Source of the DNA: JAXFPC01 sp034180005
GTDB lineage: Bacteria > Bacillota > Negativicutes > Acidaminococcales > Acidaminococcaceae
Length of the DNA stretch: 30,073 nucleotides
NCBI GenBank assembly: GCA_034180005.1
Contig: JAXFPC010000063.1
Location: 1 to 30,073 of the forward strand
Reading direction: 5' to 3'
Positions 22,782 through 29,445 of this stretch are shown one piece after another (positions within the stretch are counted from its first letter, which is position 1; every line of letters begins with the position of its first letter). Both the position numbers and the translations under genes were made by a program. A model generated the notes under the pieces. The model did not search any database, was not told where the DNA came from, and was given only the letters and a program-made list of their open reading frames with translations.

Positions 22782-24338
22782 GTGGAAAAACTACATAACG
22801 AAATGATTTTAGTTATCGATTTCGGCGGTCAGTATAACCAGTTGATTGCCAGACGTGTACGGGAAAATAATGTCTATTGTGAGATTATTTCGTATAAAAA
22901 AAGTATTGAGGATATTAAAAATAAAGAAAATCTGAAAGGCATTATTTTTACAGGCGGGCCTAACAGTGCTTATTTGCCGGATTCTCCTGCAATTTCTTCG
23001 GAAATATATGAGTTAGGCGTTCCTGTTTTAGGAATATGCTACGGCAGTCAGTTGATGATGCATATGTTGGGCGGCAAAGTGTGCAAAGCTCCCGAGGGAG
23101 AATACGGAAAGACCGCAGTAGATCTTAATACCGACAGCGCTCTTTTCAAAGGACTTCCTGAAAAAAATATTTGCTGGATGAGCCACAATGATTATATTGC
23201 GGCGGCGGCTCCGGGGTTTGCAATAACAGCATCGACACCCAACTGCCCGGTGGCTGCCGCGGAAGATAAAGAGCGAGGCCTTTATTGCGTACAATTTCAT
23301 CCGGAAGTGCTGCATACGGACAACGGCAGCAAAATGCTGAGCAATTTCGTATATTCCGTGTGCGGCTGCAAAGGGGAATGGCGCATGGATACCTTTGTAG
23401 ATAACGCCATAAAAGATTTGCGCGGAAAAATCGGCAGCGGTAAAGTTTTGTGCGCTCTTTCCGGCGGCGTAGATTCATCGGTATGCGCGGCAATGCTGGC
23501 CAAGGCGGTTGGCAGACAGCTGACCTGCGTGTTTGTTGACCACGGTGTTCTGCGTAAAAATGAGAGAGAAGAGGTCTGCGCGGTTTTCGGCGCTGGAGGT
23601 AATTTTGATATCAACTTTATATGCGTCGATGCAAGGCAGCGTTTTTTTGCAAAATTGGCAGGAGTAGACGAGCCTGAGAAAAAACGCAAGATTATAGGTG
23701 AAGAATTCATACGCGTTTTTGAGGAAGAAGCACAAAAAATCGGGTCCGTGGATTATCTGGCGCAGGGAACGATCTATCCGGATGTTGTAGAAAGCGGCAG
23801 CGGCGGCGAGTCGGCAACAATTAAGAGTCATCACAACGTTGGCGGTCTGCCGGATTTCGTAGATTTTAAAGAAATTGTTGAACCTTTGCGTGACCTTTTT
23901 AAGGATGAGGTGCGTCAAGCGGGCAGAGAGTTGGGGCTGCCGGAGCATCTGGTATCTCGCCAGCCATTTCCGGGACCGGGACTTGCCATTCGTATTATTG
24001 GAGAAGTTACACCGGAGAAAGTGGCAATCGTGCAGGATGCAGATGCTATCTATCGGGAGGAAGTGGATAAGCTGCCGGCAGAGCAGCGTCCCAGCCAGTA
24101 TTTTGCTGCGCTGACCAATATGCGCAGCGTGGGCGTGATGGGTGACGAGCGCACTTATGACTACGCTGTAGCGTTGCGCGCAGTTACGACTACGGATTTC
24201 ATGACGGCAGAAGTGACGATGCTGCCGCCGGAGACTATTACTGCCGCAGCAAATCGTATCGTCAACGAAGTCAAGCATGTTAACAGAGTGTTGTTTGACT
24301 ATACGACCAAGCCGCCGGCAACGATAGAGTTTGAATAA
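22782..24338 (+). CDS. guaA: GMP synthase (glutamine-hydrolysing)
   Basis: Converts XMP to GMP with ATP and glutamine, the last step of guanine nucleotide synthesis. The product has 518 residues. The N-terminal class I amidotransferase shows nucleophile Cys86 (VLGICYGSQ) and the triad partners His173 and Glu175 (QFHPEV). The PP-loop ATP pyrophosphatase motif ALSGGVDSSV is at about residues 225-234. The C-terminal dimerisation domain ends in KPPATIEFE as in the family. The start is a GTG at 22782, 10 bases behind AGAGGAG; a GTG at 22773 touches the ribosome binding site and is unlikely. Monocistronic. Confidence 0.97.
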   Translation: MEKLHNEMILVIDFGGQYNQLIARRVRENNVYCEIISYKKSIEDIKNKENLKGIIFTGGPNSAYLPDSPAISSEIYELGVPVLGICYGSQLMMHMLGGKVCKAPEGEYGKTAVDLNTDSALFKGLPEKNICWMSHNDYIAAAAPGFAITASTPNCPVAAAEDKERGLYCVQFHPEVLHTDNGSKMLSNFVYSVCGCKGEWRMDTFVDNAIKDLRGKIGSGKVLCALSGGVDSSVCAAMLAKAVGRQLTCVFVDHGVLRKNEREEVCAVFGAGGNFDINFICVDARQRFFAKLAGVDEPEKKRKIIGEEFIRVFEEEAQKIGSVDYLAQGTIYPDVVESGSGGESATIKSHHNVGGLPDFVDFKEIVEPLRDLFKDEVRQAGRELGLPEHLVSRQPFPGPGLAIRIIGEVTPEKVAIVQDADAIYREEVDKLPAEQRPSQYFAALTNMRSVGVMGDERTYDYAVALRAVTTTDFMTAEVTMLPPETITAAANRIVNEVKHVNRVLFDYTTKPPATIEFE

Positions 24339-24488
24339 CAGAAGCAAATAAGTTACCGCAATGAAACTGTTGGAAATACCGGATTTCAGCGATTTGAGGG
24401 AGCAAAAAACTCTTTAGTGATACTATATCTAAAAAGCCGAAAAAGTAAGCGCTAAAGAGAGTTGTTGAATTTAGGTGAATTGTTCCAA

Positions 24489-24522
24489 AAGCCTCCCGCC
24501 ATTTTGGTGGGAGGCTTTTTTG
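24489..24522 (+). terminator. Terminator after guaA
   Basis: AAGCCTCCCGCC (24489-24500) pairs with GGTGGGAGGCTT (24506-24517; one G-U pair) around a 5-base loop, followed by further T. Strong, about 150 bases after the guaA stop; nothing else is recognisable in that interval. Confidence 0.9.
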
Positions 24523-24565
24523 GAAATAGTGGGTGACAAATTTGAAATTGGGGAGGAAAATCAAG

Positions 24566-24880
24566 GTGAATGAATTTAATGAATATGTTCGCGATAGTTT
24601 TTCTGAATCCGGCGATATTGTCATAAAATCTATGATGGGCGGATATCTTGTGTATTTTAACGGTAAGCTGATAGGTGACATTTGCAATAATGAACTGTTT
24701 TTAAAAAGAACACCGACATCGGACAGGCTACTTGCAGATTTCGAACTGCGTTATCCGTATGAAGGTTCAAAGACACTGATGCATGTATTTGATAATTTTG
24801 ATGATAAGGCTCTAATTCTGGAACTTTTAGATGGTATGTATGCTGAACTTCCGGAAAAGAAACCCAAGAAAGCTAAATGA
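24566..24880 (+). CDS. TfoX/Sxy N-terminal-domain protein
   Basis: The product has 104 residues and consists of a TfoX_N domain only: IKSMMGGYLVYFNGKLIGDI (glycine turn and strand), ELFLKRTPTSDRLL and the family signature YPYEGSKTLMHV, ending in a Lys/Pro-rich tail. In gamma-proteobacteria Sxy/TfoX activates competence genes together with CRP, but stand-alone TfoX_N proteins in Bacillota have no proven role. The start is a GTG at 24566 with GGGGAGG about 9 bases upstream; an earlier in-frame GTG at 24533 has no ribosome binding site. Last gene before the AT-rich accessory region. Confidence 0.85.
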   Translation: MNEFNEYVRDSFSESGDIVIKSMMGGYLVYFNGKLIGDICNNELFLKRTPTSDRLLADFELRYPYEGSKTLMHVFDNFDDKALILELLDGMYAELPEKKPKKAK

Positions 24881-24920
24881 GACAAACAAGCTTTAAATTG
24901 TCTAAATCATCAAACAGTAT

Positions 24921-24971
24921 AAAAAGCACATAACTTTAAGCCCTAAAAATCTTTCAGCTATGTGCTTTTTT
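24921..24971 (+). terminator. Terminator-like hairpin after the TfoX-domain gene
   Basis: AAAAAGCACATA (24921-24932) pairs perfectly with TATGTGCTTTTT (24959-24970). The 26-base loop is large for a terminator, but the 3' arm ends in a T run. It coincides with the point where base composition becomes more AT-rich. Confidence 0.6.
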
Positions 24972-25159
24972 CGTGCTTATTTTATATCCGGTGTAATCTT
25001 AGCGGATATACCTTTTCTATAAAACTTTACATTGTTTTTCTCAAAGGGAACATAACCTTTTTTCAGGCTGTTAGGGTAGTTTGCCTTTCAATCCTGCAAG
25101 GTTTCTTCAGTATTTTCATTATTCTCATATTCTCTTTTATTTCCTGTCACTGTTCAAGC
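24972..25159. other. Gene-free stretch at the edge of the accessory region
   Basis: I see no coding signal, RNA gene or repeat here. The open frame that crosses it is hydrophobic and Phe/Ile-rich with no ribosome binding site, as expected from non-coding AT-rich DNA. Confidence 0.5.
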
Positions 25160-25821
25160 ATGTTACGAATTCTGAGAATAGCTTCGCTACCGAAATATAT
25201 ACCTGTGGTCGTGTATTCGGAATGGAATAACAAGACGTATTTTCACTTCAATGTAAATAAAAACCGCATTATAGCATGTTCCGTAGAAGTAGTCTTTACT
25301 GCGTCAGTTAATCATTGTTTTTTAGAGCAATATATCGGAGAACCTATTGTGTATGATTTGAAAAAATTTCCTGTAGTGAAAACCATCGCAAGAGATTAGT
25401 ATTACAATATTGTTCGACATGATTTTGAAGTAGCTATCGCAGAAGCTGTCTATCTTTATGAAAACAGACTTCACGATTTCTATTTGCCGAAAGAGTTGCG
25501 TTCAGATTTAGATTTTGTTATTCAAACACACAAGAGCGATAACAGGCATGTCCAAAACTTCTTTGACTTCATGGAATGGGAACGAAGTCGTCGAATATAC
25601 AGAATTTGTTGTGTTCTGCCGAGTTTACGAGCAGGTATCCTGAAACAAATGAAAAAGTGTTTTCAGAACTAATGGCAAACGAGATGATGGATGAATGGAG
25701 ACTTGAACCATCTGTAAAAAGTAAGAAGGTAAGAATAGTGATAATGGTAAGCAAGAATTTCTATAAGAAAAATGAAAATGCGGATTTTATTGAGGTTAAC
25801 GCTGAGTACAAATCATTCTAA
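25160..25821 (+). pseudogene. Decayed gene of unknown family (stop codon and frameshift)
   Basis: From an ATG at 25160 (no ribosome binding site) one frame gives coding-like sequence (KYIPVVVYSEWNNKTYFHF, CFLEQYIGEPIVYDLKKF) up to a TAG at 25397-25399. The same frame then continues without a break in character (YYNIVRHDFEVAIAEAVYLY, ENRLHDFYLPKELRSDLDFV) to about 25,570. There the reading frame must shift to continue (YPETNEKVFSELMANEMMDE, VRIVIMVSKNFYKKNE) to the stop at 25819-25821. Read-through composition on both sides of the stop argues for a real gene broken by one nonsense change and at least one frameshift. I do not recognise the family; it may be a mobile-element remnant. A short internal open frame at 25576-25821 could still be translated. 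Confidence 0.5.
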
Positions 25822-25834
25822 GAGTTTTGAAAAA

Positions 25835-25890
25835 GTCCGCTACCGCTATTTTGCTACCAGTAAGGGAGGTAGGGAGGTAGTGGTAGCGAC
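25835..25890 (+). repeat. Imperfect inverted repeat built from CTACC/GGTAG units
   Basis: The left arm (25835-25848) and right arm (25878-25890) pair as GTCCGCTACCGCTA with TAGTGGTAGCGAC (one bulge, one mismatch). The loop repeats the theme: another GCTACC and two GGGAGGTA units in tandem. AATTTTTAACTTTTA follows, so it could act as a terminator for the broken gene or be the remnant end of an element. Confidence 0.5.
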
Positions 25891-26003
25891 AATTTTTAAC
25901 TTTTATAGAATTTGCGTAAATGAAATATAGAGTATTTATGTGATAGTTAAGAGAATGAAGAATATTGATAAATGAAATGTGACATTAACTTTAATCGCAA
26001 GCA

Positions 26004-26027
26004 CAGTAAGTGTGTGTACACTTACTG
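26004..26027. promoter_or_regulatory. Perfect palindrome upstream of the restriction operon (operator candidate 1)
   Basis: CAGTAAGTGT-GTGT-ACACTTACTG: 10-bp perfect arms with a 4-base centre. It lies 38 bases upstream of the -35 box of the methylase promoter. The size suits a dimeric DNA-binding protein; the HTH on the methylase is the obvious candidate. Confidence 0.55.
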
Positions 26028-26042
26028 GAAAATGACTTTGAA

Positions 26043-26060
26043 ACTTAAAAAGTTTTAAGT
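26043..26060. promoter_or_regulatory. Perfect palindrome next to the -35 box (operator candidate 2)
   Basis: ACTTAAAA-AG-TTTTAAGT, 8-bp perfect arms, ending 4 bases before the -35 box. It shares the outer half ACTTA/TAAGT with the palindrome at 26004-26027, which supports recognition by the same protein. Confidence 0.5.
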
Positions 26061-26064
26061 GATA

Positions 26065-26093
26065 TTGCTATTATTCTAGAATTGGAATATAAT
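26065..26093 (+). promoter_or_regulatory. Promoter of the restriction-modification operon
   Basis: TTGCTA (26065-26070), a 17-base spacer and perfect TATAAT (26088-26093), 25 bases before the methylase start codon. Confidence 0.75.
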
Positions 26094-26118
26094 GAAAAAT
26101 TGAAATGGAGGTATGTCT

Positions 26119-27189
26119 ATGGAATATATGTCCGCAAGAGAAGCCGCTGATAAGTGGGGGATTTCACAAAGACGAGTTGCTGTTCTTTGTTCTGAGAATA
26201 GAATTAATGATGCAACTATGGTAGGTAATATGTGGATTATTCCTGCTACTGCTGAAAAACCAATAGATGCAAGAAGTATGAGATACGACAAAAAAGAGGA
26301 AAAAACTATAAAACCATTTTTAAAATGGGCAGGAGGAAAGGGACAACTTCTTAGGGAAATAGAAAAGTATTATAATTTTGGAAATGACAATATCACAAAA
26401 TATGCGGAACCGTTTGTTGGTGGTGGAGCTGTGCTTTTTGATATATTGAGCAAATATGAGTTAGAGGAAGTTTATATCAGTGATATCAATGAGGAACTTA
26501 TTAATGCGTATCGCATTATTAGAGACGATATTGATGAACTTGTTACTATGCTACATACCATGCAAGATGAGTTTATATCTCTGGAGACAGACAAACGTAA
26601 GGTTTACTATATGGCAAAAAGAGAGCATTTTAATGATTTAAAAATCAATGGAGATGAAACTATAAATATCGGAAAAGCTGCATTAATGATATTTCTTAAC
26701 AAGACATGTTTTAACGGGTTATTTCGTGTAAATAAAAAAGGTTTATTTAATGTTCCAATGGGAGCTTATAAAAATCCTTTGATTTGCGATGAAAACAATC
26801 TTCGTGCGGTATCGGAGAAACTTCAAAATGTGACCATTGTATGCGGTGATTACAGAAACTCTGCAAATTTTATTGATGAAAACACCTTTGTTTATTTTGA
26901 TCCACCCTATCGTCCTATTACCGACACGGCAAGTTTTACTGCATATACGGAAAACTTGTTTAACGATGAAGAACAGATAGAACTTGCAAAATTTGTTGAT
27001 GATATGCATCGTAGAGGAGCAAAGGTAGTTATTAGCAATTCGGATCCAAAGAACTCTAATGCAGAGGATGATTTCTTTGATAACATCTATTCTTCACATA
27101 AAATTAAGCGTGTTGAAGCAACTCGTATGATTAATTGCAACAGTGATGCAAGAGGGAAAATTAAGGAATTGCTAATAAGCAATTTTTAG
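26119..27189 (+). CDS. DpnM/Dam-type adenine-N6 DNA methyltransferase with N-terminal HTH domain
   Basis: Protects DNA by methylating adenine, most likely in GATC, as inferred from homology to DpnM/Dam and from the DpnII-type nuclease downstream. The product has 356 residues, about 65 longer than DpnM. Residues 1-50 form an excisionase/MerR-like helix-turn-helix (MSAREAADKWGISQRRVAVL, NMWIIPATAEKP). The methylase part shows KWAGGKGQLL (69-78), the SAM-binding EPFVGGGAVLFDIL (97-110), FLNKTCFNGLFRVN and catalytic DPPY at 261-264. I place the start at the ATG at 26119, 7 bases after GGAGG; an ATG at 26113 is too close to it. Codons such as AGA, ATA and TTT are far more frequent than in the housekeeping genes, suggesting transfer. 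The HTH may repress this operon. Confidence 0.93.
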   Translation: MEYMSAREAADKWGISQRRVAVLCSENRINDATMVGNMWIIPATAEKPIDARSMRYDKKEEKTIKPFLKWAGGKGQLLREIEKYYNFGNDNITKYAEPFVGGGAVLFDILSKYELEEVYISDINEELINAYRIIRDDIDELVTMLHTMQDEFISLETDKRKVYYMAKREHFNDLKINGDETINIGKAALMIFLNKTCFNGLFRVNKKGLFNVPMGAYKNPLICDENNLRAVSEKLQNVTIVCGDYRNSANFIDENTFVYFDPPYRPITDTASFTAYTENLFNDEEQIELAKFVDDMHRRGAKVVISNSDPKNSNAEDDFFDNIYSSHKIKRVEATRMINCNSDARGKIKELLISNF

Positions 27190-27201
27190 GGAGGTTGTAC
27201 T

Positions 27202-28026
27202 ATGAGAAAAAATATCGAGCTATCAGCATATGAATACAGCGAAATAGTAGACAACTTCTACAATTACTTTGAGGATGGATATAAATTTGAAGAATTCTTG
27301 AAGATATATTTAGAGAAAATTGGTTTGGAAGAAGTTTTTGTAACTAAGAAATCTGGAGATGGAGGAATTGATTTAACCGCTGTAAGAAAAGGTATTGGTG
27401 GTTTATCTAACTCGGTTGATGAACTGTTCTACATACAGGCAAAGCGGTATTCGCCAGGCAGTACCATATCTCCAGAGAAAATCCGTGCATTAAGGGGTTC
27501 CTTTAGAAGCGGTGTTGGAATGTTCATAACCACCGGAAAGGTGTCTGATAATGCAAAGATTGAAGCTCAAAAAGTAGATCCAAGTAGACCTATTATAGTT
27601 GTGGATGGCAAAGAGTTGGTTAGTACTTGTATTGAAAAAGAAATCGGATTTACGTTTAAGCCGGTATTTAGTAAAACTGCTCTTGATAGTATTATGCAAA
27701 AAATATCAACTACAGTAGATAAAAAAGCCACAGTTGAGAGAGTAGTAACTGAAAATGATATAAGGGCTTATATCTTGATTTTACCACGTGCCATCAAAGA
27801 ATGCCTTTCTGAGGATGCTTCTGTCATCAATATTAGATTCGGTGATTCTAGCTACAAGGAATATCGAATTGATGCACAAGGAAGATATGTGGGTGGTATA
27901 TCAAAAGCCTATAGAGATTTTGGGTTGAGACAGCCTGATGGCGCTTTTATATCAAAGCGGGCTATATGGCATATTGAAGAAAATTCCAAGTTCACAGTTG
28001 AATTTAAGGAGATTGGATATGAGTAG
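27202..28026 (+). CDS. Mrr-type restriction endonuclease
   Basis: The product has 274 residues. An N-terminal Mrr_cat PD-(D/E)xK nuclease domain covers about 15-140: the helix with YKFEEFLKIYLEKIGLEEV, then SGDGGIDL (Asp57) and FYIQAKRY (Gln79-x-Lys81), the QxK variant typical of Mrr. GMFITTGKVSDNAK and PIIVVDGKELV complete the fold. The C-terminal part (about 185-274) is separate and probably the DNA-binding or specificity half; I do not recognise it. GGGAGG (27189-27194) lies about 7 bases before the ATG. It sits 12 bases after the methylase and overlaps the DpnII gene by 8 bases. Mrr proteins usually cut methylated DNA, which is notable beside a methylase. Confidence 0.88.
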   Translation: MRKNIELSAYEYSEIVDNFYNYFEDGYKFEEFLKIYLEKIGLEEVFVTKKSGDGGIDLTAVRKGIGGLSNSVDELFYIQAKRYSPGSTISPEKIRALRGSFRSGVGMFITTGKVSDNAKIEAQKVDPSRPIIVVDGKELVSTCIEKEIGFTFKPVFSKTALDSIMQKISTTVDKKATVERVVTENDIRAYILILPRAIKECLSEDASVINIRFGDSSYKEYRIDAQGRYVGGISKAYRDFGLRQPDGAFISKRAIWHIEENSKFTVEFKEIGYE

Positions 28027-28897
28027 AAATTTTAATAATTGGTTAGCTGGTTTCCGTAACAGTATTGCGAATTATGGTTATTATATTGATTTTGCAAAAG
28101 TTCATAGAAATGTTGACAATATCAAGGTTGAACTAAATATCTTAAATTCACTTATCGGTTCTAAAAATATTGAAGCTGATTTTGGAAGTTTAATGAAAAA
28201 ATATCCTGAAGTCTTAAAGTGCGTACCTCTACTTTTGGCAGTAAGAGCGAATGAAATCTACTGTCAGGATGAAATGGGTGGGCATCTATATGAATTTGAC
28301 GTTAGTAAGTATCATATAAATAGTCACGCTGATTATAGAAAATACAATTATTTTATGCGTGAGACAGGGCTATTTGATTTATTGGAAAATCACATAATTA
28401 ACAATTTAGTTGACTACGCTACCGGTGTTGAAACAGGGCTTGATTCTAATGGACGAAAGAATCGTGGCGGACATCTTATGGAAGATTTAGTTGAAAGCTT
28501 TATTCAGAAAGCGGGATTTGTAAGAGACGAAAATTATTTTAAAGAATTTTATATTTATCAAATTACAGGAAAATGGAACATAGATTTGTCTGCTATTTCA
28601 AATCAAGGGAAAATGGAAAAACGTTTTGACTTTGTAGTTAGAACCCCAAATATGATTTATGGTATTGAAACTAATTTTTATGGAGGTGGTGGCAGCAAAT
28701 TAAATGAGACTGCACGTAGCTACAAAACACTTGCATTGGAAACAGAAGAAATTGATGGATTTACGTTTGTTTGGTTTACCGATGGGAAAGGTTGGACAAG
28801 TGCCAGAAATAACCTTGAAGAAACATTTGATGTTATGCGACATATTTATAATATAAAAGATTTGGAAGAGGGAATTATCAATAAAGTAATGATATGA
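28019..28897 (+). CDS. Type II restriction endonuclease, DpnII/MboI family
   Basis: Cuts unmethylated GATC, inferred from family membership. The product has 292 residues, close to DpnII. N-terminal NFNNWLAGFRNSIANYGYYI and the middle KYPEVLKCVPLLLAVR are family features. The catalytic region is EKRFDFVVRTPNMIYGIETN followed by FYGGGGSKLNETARSY, which matches the DpnII pattern E-x-N-F-Y-x-G-G-G-S-K-L-N-E. The C-terminus contains FVWFTDGKGW. AAGGAG lies 7 bases before the ATG; the start overlaps the end of the Mrr-type gene, so translation is coupled. Methylase first and nuclease later matches the order needed to protect the host. Confidence 0.93.
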   Translation: MSRNFNNWLAGFRNSIANYGYYIDFAKVHRNVDNIKVELNILNSLIGSKNIEADFGSLMKKYPEVLKCVPLLLAVRANEIYCQDEMGGHLYEFDVSKYHINSHADYRKYNYFMRETGLFDLLENHIINNLVDYATGVETGLDSNGRKNRGGHLMEDLVESFIQKAGFVRDENYFKEFYIYQITGKWNIDLSAISNQGKMEKRFDFVVRTPNMIYGIETNFYGGGGSKLNETARSYKTLALETEEIDGFTFVWFTDGKGWTSARNNLEETFDVMRHIYNIKDLEEGIINKVMI

Positions 28898-28907
28898 GGT
28901 ACAATAA

Positions 28908-29444
28908 ATGTCGAATAGAATATTTAGATACAATGTGAATTTAGTTCCATGGCATATAGAAAATCAAGAACAAAATGCTTTTAGAGATGAACTCAATAAT
29001 ATACCATATTTGCTATATGAGGTTGAAAATTTGTCAACAGGAGAAATAATTGCAATTAATAAACCAGGAGGAAAAAGAAACTTTGGTAGGTTATCAAGAG
29101 ATGATTTTATGGTGTTTATTTTCAATCCATGTGAACAAAGCTTATGGTTAATTAGCCATAGTGAAATTAGTGATGATATAGCTGATAAATATAACTATGA
29201 TGAGAGGGAGGCATTATTGCTAATTGAAGGTCTTTATAATGTTTGCTGTGGTGATGAACCAGATGATGTTATTGATAGATTGCAACTTCGTGATACTATT
29301 GGAATTCCTGTAGAAACAATTCTTAAAGTATATAAATGGATTTGGGGACAAGAAGATTGCAATTATCCGACTAAAGCTGGACGTTGGCTTTCAATGAGTG
29401 CTTTGTTGGATAGATTTGGAGTTAATATAGAGGATATTAGATGA
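28908..29444 (+). CDS. Protein of unknown function inside the restriction operon
   Basis: The product has 178 residues, soluble, with no signal peptide or membrane segment. I recognise no family. The N-terminal half is beta-rich and polar (IPYLLYEVENLSTGEIIAIN, GKRNFGRLSRDDFMVFIF, EQSLWLISHSEI). The C-terminal half is helical and ends in an aromatic stretch (VYKWIWGQEDCNYPTKAGRW). GAGGT lies about 9 bases before the ATG, 10 bases after the DpnII stop; the following methylase starts 1 base beyond its own stop. It is therefore a fixed part of the operon. Possible roles are a specificity or control partner of the next methylase, or an independent defence protein; neither is shown by the sequence. 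Confidence 0.75.
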   Translation: MSNRIFRYNVNLVPWHIENQEQNAFRDELNNIPYLLYEVENLSTGEIIAINKPGGKRNFGRLSRDDFMVFIFNPCEQSLWLISHSEISDDIADKYNYDEREALLLIEGLYNVCCGDEPDDVIDRLQLRDTIGIPVETILKVYKWIWGQEDCNYPTKAGRWLSMSALLDRFGVNIEDIR

Positions 29445-29445
29445 T

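Noticed and set aside
24339..24430. Third copy of the CAGGAAA...TTCAGGTT element after guaA (GGAAATACCGGATTTCAG)
   Set aside because: Only GGAAATAC and a displaced TTCAG match; spacing differs and the ATCGA end is missing.
24962..25159. N-terminal hydrophobic part of an open frame read as a membrane protein
   Set aside because: Phe/Ile/Leu-rich translation is expected from AT-rich non-coding DNA, there is no ribosome binding site, and the frame is broken by a stop at 25397-25399.
25856..25885. CRISPR-like short tandem repeats (GGGAGGTA units)
   Set aside because: Units are about 8-9 bases, only two are in tandem, there are no spacers and no cas genes nearby. No CRISPR array or tRNA gene was seen anywhere in the window.
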